Below are positions 12,592-19,468 of a DNA stretch of 24,311 bases, piece after piece. Every line of letters starts with the position of its first letter. Within the stretch, counting starts at the first letter, position 1. The stretch comes from a virus. A program made the position numbers and the translations under genes. The DNA lies in the IMG/VR virus record IMGVR_UViG_3300035698_008469, positions 1 through 24,311 of that record; one strand, written 5' to 3'. Below the pieces are notes generated by a model, which was given only the letters and a program-made list of their open reading frames with translations, did not search any database and was not told the DNA's origin.

Positions 12592-13398
12592 ATGAATGAA
12601 TTAGTCGTAATTGAAAAAACCGAAGCAATGGATATTTTTACTAATCGCGAATTGATATCGCCGTTGCTCGATAAAATACAAAGCTTGACCTTGGTTGGCG
12701 AGCAGGACACAACAACGGACAAGGGGCGCAAAGCAATTGCGTCTCTTGCTTATCGTGTTGCGCAATCCAAAACATATATTGAAACGCATGGCAAAGAGAT
12801 TGCAGCGCAGCTTAAAGAATTGCCAAAGCTTGTCGACAAAAACCGAAAGTTTGCCCGTGATTTTTTAGATAATCTTAGGGATGAAATAAGGCGCCCTTTG
12901 ACTGATTGGGAAAATGAGCAAGAGGCGATTAAGTTAAAAAAGAAAATAGAGAGCGATCACGAAGACGCTTTAATAATGAACGTTGACTGGACAATCTATA
13001 AAGAAAAAGAGAAGGCGCGGCAAGAACAGGCGCGGCTGGAATATGAAGCAAAGGTTTTAATGGAGGCACAGGCGCGCGCAAAAGAGGAGGCTAACGAAAA
13101 GGTTAGGCGTGAACTAATCGATGCGGAGGCGCGCGTTTTGGCTGCTCAGAACGAAACATCGAGAGCAAAAGACATCGCAAAAAAACAGTTTGAAGAAAGA
13201 CAGGAAAAAGAAAACCGCATCAAGAAAGAGCAAGAAGAATCTAGGAGCAAAAAAAAACAAGCTCATGACAACATTGTCAAAGTTCACGACTCTATTTTAA
13301 GCGATTTTATTAACATCGGTCTTAATGACGCGCAAGCTAAGTACATTCTTGATGCTGTTGTTGAGGGGAGGGTTAAGGCGTTGAGGGTTGAATACTAA
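12592..13398 (+). CDS. Coiled-coil protein of the recombination operon
   Basis: 268 residues. Residues 1-110 are a helical domain (DKGRKAIASLAYRVAQSKTYIETHGKE) that recurs in phage proteins beside RecT. Residues about 120-235 are a long, Lys/Glu/Arg/Ala-rich coiled coil. The C-terminus is a small globular helix pair (IGLNDAQAKYILDAVVEGRV). Such proteins are often labelled TolA-like because of composition, which says nothing about function. Tight spacing (two bases) after recT and AAGGA before the start suggest a role in the same process, perhaps as a recombinase or single-strand DNA partner. Confidence 0.7.
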   Translation: MNELVVIEKTEAMDIFTNRELISPLLDKIQSLTLVGEQDTTTDKGRKAIASLAYRVAQSKTYIETHGKEIAAQLKELPKLVDKNRKFARDFLDNLRDEIRRPLTDWENEQEAIKLKKKIESDHEDALIMNVDWTIYKEKEKARQEQARLEYEAKVLMEAQARAKEEANEKVRRELIDAEARVLAAQNETSRAKDIAKKQFEERQEKENRIKKEQEESRSKKKQAHDNIVKVHDSILSDFINIGLNDAQAKYILDAVVEGRVKALRVEY

Positions 13399-13622
13399 TG
13401 CTTCCAAAATCGGTCAGAGACATGCGGCAAGAGGGAAAGAAAAGCTTACTTGCGGCAAAGCGAGTGATTAAGCTCATGGATGCTAATCTATCGAGCAATG
13501 ACCCCGACAAAATATGCGTTGCATCGGCTTTTTTACAAATTCTTAAGCATCATATGGAGGAAGGGGATTTGAAAGACAATAACCTAGTTTTAGCAGTAAT
13601 GCTTAGAGGTGATTTAACTTAA
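13398..13622 (+). CDS. Unknown helical protein, 74 residues
   Basis: Begins by stop/start overlap with the coiled-coil gene (TAATG). Basic N-terminus (MLPKSVRDMRQEGKKSLLAAKRVIKLMD) and helical second half. Alpha-helical throughout, no membrane span. It is the last gene before the reversed gene at 13674-13859. No family recognised. Confidence 0.6.
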   Translation: MLPKSVRDMRQEGKKSLLAAKRVIKLMDANLSSNDPDKICVASAFLQILKHHMEEGDLKDNNLVLAVMLRGDLT

Positions 13623-13659
13623 AAAACTGTCGCAAGACGATGAGACAAAACGCTTGCGA
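13618..13659 (-). terminator. Leftward rho-independent terminator
   Basis: On the minus strand TCGCAAGCG pairs with CG-T-CTTGCGA (stem ends 13630 and 13659, one bulged T), followed after three bases by TTTTTT. It starts 15 bases after the stop of the leftward gene 13674-13859. In the rightward direction no T-run follows, so the operon can read through. Confidence 0.7.
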
Positions 13660-13673
13660 TAGTGTAAAATGGG

Positions 13674-13859
13674 TTATCTAAAATTGTATTGCTCATTGCG
13701 CTGGTTATCCTGTAGTGCTGTGTTTATTAGTTCGATTACAGCATCGATTATCTCAATGTGTAAGAAGTCGTTTGCTATCGCCAATACATCGCGAATAACT
13801 CGCGCTATATCTTTAATCAAGCGAACGGGGTCGGGGGGCTGGAAAAATCGAACGGCCAT
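13674..13859 (-). CDS. Reversed 61-residue gene, moron-like unit, function unknown
   Basis: Starts MAVRFFQPPDPVRLIKDIARV, with AGGAG eight bases before the ATG. Two amphipathic helices (RLIKDIARVIRDVLAIANDFL and IEIIDAVIELINTALQ) are separated by a short turn, and the tail is Asn/Gln/Arg-rich. It has no signal peptide or cysteine. The rightward frame over the same DNA lacks a ribosome-binding site, so this strand is preferred. It has a promoter upstream (13892-13921) and its own terminator (13618-13659) and points against the surrounding operon. This is the classical layout of a phage moron, often a host-altering or immunity gene. The amphipathic helices could fit a membrane-active or protein-binding peptide. 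Confidence 0.65.
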   Translation of the reverse strand: MAVRFFQPPDPVRLIKDIARVIRDVLAIANDFLHIEIIDAVIELINTALQDNQRNEQYNFR

Positions 13860-13891
13860 TTTATAACTCCTGTTTTAGTGGAATCACTTTA

Positions 13892-13921
13892 ATTATAGTT
13901 TATTTATTTAATAACAAACAA
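13892..13921 (-). promoter_or_regulatory. Leftward promoter of the reversed gene
   Basis: On the minus strand TTGTTT (13916-13921), 18 bases, then a perfect TATAAT (13892-13897), 33 bases before the ATG at 13859. The surrounding DNA is very AT-rich. It also overlaps the upstream leader of the rightward gene at 13936. Confidence 0.6.
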
Positions 13922-13935
13922 AAAGGTGGAAAATT

Positions 13936-14304
13936 ATGCAAAGCAAATCATTCGCGGCAAAGGTGGAGATTGACAAGATAAAGCTTGTTAAAGGCATTGC
14001 GGAATCGATTAATATTAAGTTTTTAGAATGCGGTGATATGCCGGACAACATCGTTGATGCTTGCTATGTGGCCACTCGTTTACTACGGAATGTCTCAGAG
14101 TGCGTAAAAGAAATGTCAGAGCAAAAAGCTTCGATTTTTGAACTGATTAGCGCATTAAATCTTGATGAAAATTTCAAAGATGAGATCGAGGTTGCTGGAA
14201 AAGACTTCTTAAACAAAGTAAAGCTGGATGAAGATATGCCGGATTTTTTAAAAGTTTTTCTTGAAAATGCGATTGAAAGAAAGCTAAAGGAAATGAAAGA
14301 ATGA
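13936..14304 (+). CDS. Unknown helical protein, 122 residues
   Basis: Starts MQSKSFAAKVEIDKIKLVKGIAES with AAAAGGTGG before the ATG. All-helical and charged; second half 'DENFKDEIEVAGKDFLNKVKLDEDMPDFLKVFLENAIERKLKEMKE'-like in composition, with several Phe and Leu. Two cysteines lie in 'LECGDMPDNIVDACYVATRLLRN'. It overlaps the next gene by ATGA. No family recognised. Confidence 0.65.
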   Translation: MQSKSFAAKVEIDKIKLVKGIAESINIKFLECGDMPDNIVDACYVATRLLRNVSECVKEMSEQKASIFELISALNLDENFKDEIEVAGKDFLNKVKLDEDMPDFLKVFLENAIERKLKEMKE

Positions 14305-14444
14305 TGCGATATATATTGCTCGTTTTAGTTATCTGCCTGGTGGTGATGAACGTCCTTTATGCGGATGACGAGTATGACGATTGCACAACTAAATGTCATT
14401 ACGACAAAGACGGCAATTACATTTGTCAGGTTAGGTGCGTTTGA
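14301..14444 (+). CDS. Small secreted protein with paired CX3C motifs
   Basis: 47 residues. Residues 1-21 are a signal-peptide-like segment (MMRYILLVLVICLVVMNVLYA) with a likely cut after YA. The mature part would be about 26 residues, acidic at its start (DDEYDD), with four cysteines as C-x3-C (28, 32) and C-x3-C (42, 46). Two CX3C pairs at this spacing suit a disulfide-locked helical hairpin in the periplasm. It overlaps its upstream neighbour by ATGA, which supports coding. Function unknown. An exported phage peptide made outside the lysis group may alter the envelope or block superinfection. Confidence 0.6.
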   Translation: MMRYILLVLVICLVVMNVLYADDEYDDCTTKCHYDKDGNYICQVRCV

Positions 14445-14474
14445 TGGTTAAAAAACGATTAAAACGGGGATGTC

Positions 14475-14654
14475 ATGGAACGATTAGAACTATTTTTTGA
14501 TGTAAAAATGAAGGATATTGCGGCGCGACTGCCATCGTTGGTGCACAATGAACCGGCAAGTTTTGCATGTGGGTTCAATGCAGGTTATAAACAATGCTTG
14601 CTAGACATAAAAAAAGAATTTTTACACGAAGAATTAGACGAGAGAATTTTATGA
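14475..14654 (+). CDS. Unknown 59-residue protein
   Basis: Starts MERLELFFDVKMKDIAARLP with GGGGA five bases before the ATG, and ends by ATGA overlap with the next gene. Helical, with 'FACGFNAGYKQCLLDIKKEF' in the centre, a segment that recalls small phage proteins with a G(F/Y)xxG(Y/F) helix. Function unknown. Confidence 0.6.
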   Translation: MERLELFFDVKMKDIAARLPSLVHNEPASFACGFNAGYKQCLLDIKKEFLHEELDERIL

Positions 14655-14827
14655 CAGACAAAAAAGAAATAATGACAAAGTGTAAAATCCATAATTACGT
14701 AGTTACTGGATGGTCAACAAAGGGCGGTCATAAAGAGGCTATGCAGATGAGATGCTCGCATTGCTTGCTTCCTGTGTCTCTTGAGCAGCTAACACAGAAA
14801 GAATGGCGCGAGGCTGAGGGCATTTAA
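14651..14827 (+). CDS. Small zinc-ribbon-like protein, 58 residues
   Basis: Start taken at the ATGA overlap (14651); the open frame extends upstream inside the previous gene without a good site. C11-x2-H14 and C35-x2-C38 form a plausible zinc-binding pair set (CKIH and CSHC) around a beta-like segment (YVVTGWSTKGG). Such small zinc ribbons often bind nucleic acid or protein. It overlaps the next gene by one base. Function unknown. Confidence 0.6.
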   Translation: MTDKKEIMTKCKIHNYVVTGWSTKGGHKEAMQMRCSHCLLPVSLEQLTQKEWREAEGI

Positions 14828-14982
14828 TGTCAAGCATAAAGTCGAGGCTAGACAAGCTTTACGCTGGAAGCATTAGCGCTATAACAAGCAAAATAACCGT
14901 GACAAAAGATGGCGAGATTCTCAAAGAAAAGACAATCGGGAACAACAAGAATAAGATGATTCAAATATTAGTTAAGTTTTAA
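14827..14982 (+). CDS. Unknown 51-residue basic protein
   Basis: Starts MSSIKSRLDKLYAGSISAIT by TAATG overlap with the zinc-ribbon gene. Basic, beta-like in the middle (KITVTKDGEILKEKTI), ending in MIQILVKF. Last gene of the early rightward group. No family recognised. Confidence 0.5.
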   Translation: MSSIKSRLDKLYAGSISAITSKITVTKDGEILKEKTIGNNKNKMIQILVKF

Positions 14983-14992
14983 AGTATCTCAA

Positions 14993-15008
14993 TGTTCCAC
15001 TTGAAACA
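14993..15008. other. Chromosomal parS-like 16-mer
   Basis: TGTTCCACTTGAAACA differs at one base (the central G to T) from the parS form TGTTCCACGTGAAACA that is bound by bacterial chromosomal ParB. It lies in the 50-base gap between the early small genes and the first late gene. No parA or parB gene is in the window. It could instead be an operator for a late-gene regulator. Confidence 0.45.
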
Positions 15009-15032
15009 TTTAAGAAAAGGACGAGCTTTTGA

Positions 15033-15446
15033 ATGCTGATTGACCACGATGCTTATCGAGAGATTTACCTGGTGTTTATGGATGCAAAATATCCTTTCGA
15101 CTGGCTTTTCAAAGACGGATTCAAGCACGTTTATGCTATTGAGCGTGAGGCGTTGGGCTGGACGTGCTCAGACCCATCGTATAGTGATTTGCACACCCAG
15201 ATTTTACCGGCTGCGTTTCATCATGACGTTATGCGAGAGTTTAAAAAACGAAACCCAACGTTCAAAATATTAAGATTACACGTCAAACCGCACGATAAAA
15301 TGGTTTTTCCAGCTCTTGGTGTTGTTTCGTGCGTCAGTGTTATGCAGTATATTATAGGCATAAGCTGGCCATTCGTTTTCACGCCGCACAAACTGTATAC
15401 TAAGTTGAAAAAGAAACCGCCAAAACACATTGAGGTGATTGAATGA
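15033..15446 (+). CDS. Conserved-looking pre-portal protein, 137 residues
   Basis: First gene of the late group. The C-terminal part 'LGVVSCVSVMQYIIGISWPFVFTPHKLYTKL' resembles small phage proteins that stand just before T7-type portal genes (a C-x(3-5)-K/M..LGI...TP..LY..L pattern, from memory). The N-terminal half is aromatic and acidic. No signal peptide; the hydrophobic stretch is too short for a clear span. The ribosome-binding site is weak (AAGGA is 11 bases away, GAG nearer). Function is unknown. Confidence 0.6.
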   Translation: MLIDHDAYREIYLVFMDAKYPFDWLFKDGFKHVYAIEREALGWTCSDPSYSDLHTQILPAAFHHDVMREFKKRNPTFKILRLHVKPHDKMVFPALGVVSCVSVMQYIIGISWPFVFTPHKLYTKLKKKPPKHIEVIE

Positions 15447-15682
15447 CGCGCAAGAAATCAAGTGGGGAAGCATCTGGAGCGGCTAGGGATGCAAGCAATA
15501 GCTCTGGAATACCGACACCAGGCACAATCGTTTCAAACAATACAGATGCTTCTAACGATGACGCACAGCGTGAAAAGAAAAAAGCGCAGCGATTATTAAT
15601 GCGATCAATTCGCGCCGGTGGTGCTGGTTACTTTGAAACGGACAAAGGTACGATGCTGGGTGGCAGTGGGGCAATCGGATAA
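15443..15682 (+). CDS. Low-complexity pre-portal protein, 79 residues
   Basis: N-terminal 45 residues are Ser/Asn/Ala/Gly/Thr-rich and likely disordered, followed by a basic helix (QREKKKAQRLLMRSIRAGG) and a Gly-rich end (GTMLGGSGAIG). ATGA overlap upstream and TAATG overlap with the portal gene. Similar small proteins precede portal genes in podoviruses and may be minor head components. Confidence 0.55.
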   Translation: MTRKKSSGEASGAARDASNSSGIPTPGTIVSNNTDASNDDAQREKKKAQRLLMRSIRAGGAGYFETDKGTMLGGSGAIG

Positions 15683-17346
15683 TGGTTGATTATCGAAAGG
15701 CAATGAATAAAAGAGACAACACGAACCTTTTTGACCAAGTAAAAAAAGAAACAAAAAAGGCTCTCGATGTTAATGCTGTTTGTGACATGCGCACAAAAGC
15801 CAAAAGCGATTTGGATATGTGGCGCAGTTTGTTAGAAACGACCTATCACTACGCAATGCCAAACTATAACCCCTTTGTGAATTTCGGTCTTGCTGGTGCC
15901 GTCACGCCAGGCCAGCAATACAATGCGAATATTTATGATTTGACGTTGCCAATAGCGCAAAAAAAGCTTGCTGATAAAATGTTGATGAGCATGGTTCCAC
16001 AGGGTGCTCAGTGGGTTAAGTTCGTGCCTGGTGATGTGTTTGGCGAGCCAGATACAGATTTGTATCAAGAAGCTTTGATCGCTACTCAGCGCATGACAGA
16101 CCATTTTTTCAAAATCGTTGACCGCTCAAACTTTTACCTAGCTGTTTCCGAAGCGCTTCCTGACGCTTTGATTTCAACCGGTGTCATTGCGGTTAATGAA
16201 GGAAACCGAAAGGATCCAATTAAATTTGAGTCAGTGCCAGCAAGTCATGTGATGTTTCAAGGTGACGCTGAGGGCAAAGTTGATGGTATTTTTAGAGATT
16301 GGTATCAAATCAGAGTACAAAACATTAAATCAATGTGGTCTGACGCAAAAACGGATTGTCTAAAAGACAAAAAGCCGACTGATAAAATAACAGTTTACGA
16401 ATGCGCTTGGATTGATTACGAGAAAGACGAAAAAAGTAAATACCAATATGTGGTAATGACCGACCAAAAAGACGTAATGGTACATCGCGAATCAAGCTCT
16501 TGGCCTTGGGTTGTGTTTAGAATGCGGAGACTGACCGGTGAGGTGCGCGGTCGTGGTCCAACGATGGACGCAACACCAACAGCGGCAACGATTAACAAGG
16601 CTTTGGAGGATGAGTTAATCGCGGCAGCGTTTCAAGCTAACCCGATGTATATGGCAGCTAGTGATTCAGCATTTAATCAAAAAACATTTACTCCGCGCCC
16701 TGGTTCAATTGTTCCCGTCCAATTAATTATGGGTGAGTTTCCGATTAAAGCGTTTGAGCAATCGGGTAATATTCAGTTCAACGCGCTGCTTGTGAACGAC
16801 TTTAGACAGCAAATCAATGAACTTATGTACCAATCGCCATTGGGTCAAGTAAACGCGCCAAATCGCACAGCGACAGAAGCCGAAATCAGATACACGGAAA
16901 ACTTAGAAAGCTTTGCGGCCATGGTTCCACGACTTCAAAATGAGTTTTTCATCCCCATGATTCAACGAATTTTGTGGGTGATTAACAAAGTCGTGCCGGA
17001 AACTTTTGCATCGATTCCAGAAGAGATTCGCGGAAAACTTTTGTCGGCTGACGGTCAAATCGTAGGGCTTGATTTCGATACGCCGCTAATGACATCTAAG
17101 GGCAAGATAAAAACAGGCGCACTTGTTGGATTCTATCAATCCATTGCGTCCATGGTAGGGCCGGAAGCTGCTACAGCCGCTCTTAATCCCGTTAATCTTA
17201 TCCAGGGCATTGCTGAGAATGAAGGCATTGACATTCGCAACATTAAAACACGAGAAGAGCTAGAGCAACTAGAACAAACCGCCGGAAGCATGGCGCAACA
17301 AGAAGCAGAAAACCAAGGGATAAATATTGATGAACAACAAGAGTGA
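15682..17346 (+). CDS. Portal (head-tail connector), T7 gp8-like
   Basis: 554 residues, against 536 for T7 gp8. Recognisable features are the early 'YHYAMPNYNPF' segment, 'PIAQKKLADKMLMSMVPQGAQWVKFVPGD', the 'RGRGPTMDA..TAATINKALEDEL' stretch near residue 290, 'ANPMYMA', and the C-terminal 'NRTATEAEIRYTENLESFAAMVPRLQNEF' helices. The C-terminal tail is acidic and Gln-rich (QEAENQGINIDEQQE). Twelve copies would form the ring through which DNA is packaged and to which the tail attaches. Translation is coupled to the preceding gene. Confidence 0.93.
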   Translation: MVDYRKAMNKRDNTNLFDQVKKETKKALDVNAVCDMRTKAKSDLDMWRSLLETTYHYAMPNYNPFVNFGLAGAVTPGQQYNANIYDLTLPIAQKKLADKMLMSMVPQGAQWVKFVPGDVFGEPDTDLYQEALIATQRMTDHFFKIVDRSNFYLAVSEALPDALISTGVIAVNEGNRKDPIKFESVPASHVMFQGDAEGKVDGIFRDWYQIRVQNIKSMWSDAKTDCLKDKKPTDKITVYECAWIDYEKDEKSKYQYVVMTDQKDVMVHRESSSWPWVVFRMRRLTGEVRGRGPTMDATPTAATINKALEDELIAAAFQANPMYMAASDSAFNQKTFTPRPGSIVPVQLIMGEFPIKAFEQSGNIQFNALLVNDFRQQINELMYQSPLGQVNAPNRTATEAEIRYTENLESFAAMVPRLQNEFFIPMIQRILWVINKVVPETFASIPEEIRGKLLSADGQIVGLDFDTPLMTSKGKIKTGALVGFYQSIASMVGPEAATAALNPVNLIQGIAENEGIDIRNIKTREELEQLEQTAGSMAQQEAENQGINIDEQQE

Positions 17347-17638
17347 CGAGATAAAATCAACGTTCAAGCCAACTTTCGACAAGAATTGGCAAGAGAAATT
17401 TAACGAGCTTTGCTATCTTGTTTTTTATAAAGATGGGCACGGAAAAGAGCTTTTGTCTCACTTAGAAAATAAGTTTTTTCGCAGTCCTGTCGCGTATCCA
17501 AATCGCGAGCCGTCTTGGGCGTTTTTTAATGAAGGTCAAAACGAAATTATTCGGTCTTTTTCGGCCGGAATCATGGGGTATGTAGCGCAGAATGCAGAAA
17601 AACGCGAGCAAGAAACCGTTAATAAACCAATAATTTAG
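17330..17638 (+). CDS. Bbp19-like phage protein, 102 residues
   Basis: Start taken at the ATG at 17330, inside the end of the portal gene; a TTG directly before it is in frame but less likely. The core 'FNELCYLVFYKDGHGKELLSHLENKFFRSPVAYP' and 'PSWAFFNEGQNEIIRSF' match a group of small proteins encoded between portal and scaffold in podoviruses, some named after Bbp19 of Bordetella phage BPP-1. Role unknown; presumably head assembly or a minor virion component. Confidence 0.65.
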   Translation: MNNKSDEIKSTFKPTFDKNWQEKFNELCYLVFYKDGHGKELLSHLENKFFRSPVAYPNREPSWAFFNEGQNEIIRSFSAGIMGYVAQNAEKREQETVNKPII

Positions 17639-17645
17639 GAACATT

Positions 17646-18434
17646 ATGCCTGATGAAGCAGTGATTGAAGCGGATGTTGAAGAATCAAACGAAAGCGCGC
17701 CAAGTGATTCGCCTGTAAAAACTCCTGTTGAAGCTAAACCGCAGGACGACAGCGATTACACAGAAAAAAAAGAGCCTGATGCAGAAGCAAAACCAGATGA
17801 GGCGAATGAAATGCCAGATTGGTTTATGAAAGACAAGTATAAATCAATCGAAGAGCAAGCCAAATCATCGTTTGAGCTTCAAAAGAAAATGGGTAAATAC
17901 TGGGGCAGTCCGTCCGACAACTACAGCATAGAAGGGTTAGATGGAATCGAGAAAGGCGACCCTTTAATCGAATCACTATCCCCTGCTTTAAAAGAGATGG
18001 GTATATCGCAGGATGGTTTTAAACATTTAGTATCTGAGTACATGGATGCTAATAAAACCATAATGCAGAAAATGGAAGCGGATTTGAAAAAGACTCTTAC
18101 AACCACAGACGCGCACGTTTATAACTCAATTGACAAATGGATGGGTGACAACCTGACCGCAGAAGAATCGCAGCTCGTTAAAAATAACTGGCTAATGACT
18201 GCTGACGATTTTAAATTGTTTAATCATCTTAGATTGATGGCAGCTCCGACAACAAGCGTGCCAAATAATTCTAAAAGCGTGCACTTTGAAACCTCAAAAG
18301 AGGTCGAGAACGACAAAATCACTTATCGCAAAGAGATTAAAGGCGGTCATCGGGTGGCTGATAAAAACTATGAAAATAGTCTTGCTGGTCGTTATCGTGA
18401 CGCTGTTGCAAGAGAGATTCGCTCAAAAAGTTAA
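17646..18434 (+). CDS. Scaffolding (capsid assembly) protein, T7 gp9-like
   Basis: 262 residues, against 307 in T7. The first 60 residues are very acidic and Pro/Ala/Lys-rich (disordered), followed by 'PDWFMKDKYKSIEEQAKSSFELQKKMGKYWGSP', a pattern found in gp9-type scaffolds. The middle is helical, and the C-terminus is basic (RYRDAVAREIRSKS), as needed to bind the coat protein. AGGA six bases before the ATG. Order portal-scaffold-coat supports the call. Confidence 0.88.
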   Translation: MPDEAVIEADVEESNESAPSDSPVKTPVEAKPQDDSDYTEKKEPDAEAKPDEANEMPDWFMKDKYKSIEEQAKSSFELQKKMGKYWGSPSDNYSIEGLDGIEKGDPLIESLSPALKEMGISQDGFKHLVSEYMDANKTIMQKMEADLKKTLTTTDAHVYNSIDKWMGDNLTAEESQLVKNNWLMTADDFKLFNHLRLMAAPTTSVPNNSKSVHFETSKEVENDKITYRKEIKGGHRVADKNYENSLAGRYRDAVAREIRSKS

Positions 18435-18440
18435 ATCCTA

Positions 18441-18468
18441 TTGATTCCGGCTAATCAGGTGCTATACT
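18441..18468 (+). promoter_or_regulatory. Possible promoter before the coat gene
   Basis: TTGATT (18441-18446), 16 bases, TATACT (18463-18468), in the 156-base gap before the coat gene. An extra promoter here would raise coat synthesis. The terminator-like hairpin begins at the same bases, so both cannot act in a simple way. Confidence 0.35.
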
Positions 18469-18514
18469 GGGTGTAATTTACTCAAGCCTGAGTTAAGCCG
18501 GATACCCATTTTTT
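18468..18514 (+). terminator. Terminator-like hairpin in the coat gene leader
   Basis: TGGGT (18468-18472) pairs with ACCCA (18504-18508), and ACTCA (18480-18484) with TGAGT (18489-18493), followed directly by TTTTTT (18509-18514). The stem is interrupted by internal loops. It may partly stop transcription from the scaffold gene or protect the 5' end of coat mRNA. A second small hairpin, TGATG / CATCA (18516-18533), follows. Confidence 0.45.
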
Positions 18515-18590
18515 CTGATGGCCTGGCGCATCACTTGGATACCTTGCTTGTAAACAATACTTTTTGTTTATTAATCAATGGAGCATCCAA

Positions 18591-19454
18591 ATGTCATTAC
18601 AATTAAGTCAGATTGAGATTCAACAATTCTTATCAGACGCACACGCCGAATTTCAATCCCAAGGTTTCTTATTAGAAAACGCCGTCCGCACAAAAACCGG
18701 AACTAAAGGCTCTAGTGTTCATTTTCCCGTTTTCGGACAAGGAATGGCTACACAAAAAGCGCCGCAGGATGATGTGACCCCAATGAATATCTCCAACCGT
18801 GACGCAATTGCCACGATTGAAGATTGGTATGCATCTGAATATGCTGACCGTTCTTTTCAAAACAAATTAGCAGTGAACGCAGTCGATGAGTACAGCAAAT
18901 TATGCTCTTGGGCTATCGGTCGCCGTGCCGACCAAATTTGCATCGATACCGTTGTTGGCGCTACTTACTCAGCAACACCAACAGACACCCAGGGCGCTTT
19001 GGTTGCAAGTGCTGCAACTGGATTTACTTTTGAAAAACTATTGGCTGGCCATAAGTTCTTACGTAAGCGGTCTGCAAACATGGGCAAGCGAACCGTAATT
19101 ATCGATGCGGCGGCTGAGGAACAATTGCTTGATATCGAACAATTGACCAACTCATTTTATGTAAATCAACAAATCCTCCAAAACGATGGATTAAATGGCT
19201 TGAATATTTTAGGTCTTAACTTCATTGTAATTCCTGATATGAATGAAGGCGGCATACCAACATCAACCGGCGGCACCATCGGAAACGCTTATTTTATTAA
19301 TGAAATGGCAGTTGGTTACGCATCAAGCGAACGCTTGGGCGGTGATATCTCATGGGAAAACGTCAAAACTTCTTACTTGATCAACATGTGGTTAGAAGCT
19401 GGCGCGACTGTCGTGGACCCTAAAGGCTTGGTTCAAGTCCAATTCGTATTATAA
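18591..19454 (+). CDS. Major capsid protein
   Basis: 287 residues from the ATG at 18591 (GGAG eight bases before it); the open frame runs nine codons further upstream but only from a TTG. It starts MSLQLSQIEIQQFLSDAHAEFQ and contains 'GSSVHFPVFGQGMATQKAP', a helix 'FEKLLAGHKFLRKRSANMGKRTVIID' like the HK97-fold spine region, and the end 'LEAGATVVDPKGLVQVQF', all usual in podovirus coat proteins. It is shorter than T7 gp10A (about 345) and has no visible frameshift extension. It forms the icosahedral shell around the scaffold. Confidence 0.9.
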   Translation: MSLQLSQIEIQQFLSDAHAEFQSQGFLLENAVRTKTGTKGSSVHFPVFGQGMATQKAPQDDVTPMNISNRDAIATIEDWYASEYADRSFQNKLAVNAVDEYSKLCSWAIGRRADQICIDTVVGATYSATPTDTQGALVASAATGFTFEKLLAGHKFLRKRSANMGKRTVIIDAAAEEQLLDIEQLTNSFYVNQQILQNDGLNGLNILGLNFIVIPDMNEGGIPTSTGGTIGNAYFINEMAVGYASSERLGGDISWENVKTSYLINMWLEAGATVVDPKGLVQVQFVL

Positions 19455-19468
19455 GAGGAGTTTAAAAA

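Noticed and set aside
12032-12628. Leftward 198-residue open frame under recT
   Set aside because: Lies wholly opposite recT, has no ribosome-binding site and reads as shadow sequence rich in Phe, Leu and Arg.
13669-13866. Rightward 65-residue frame over the reversed gene
   Set aside because: No ribosome-binding site and Ser/Cys-rich shadow composition; the opposite strand has promoter, AGGAG site and terminator.
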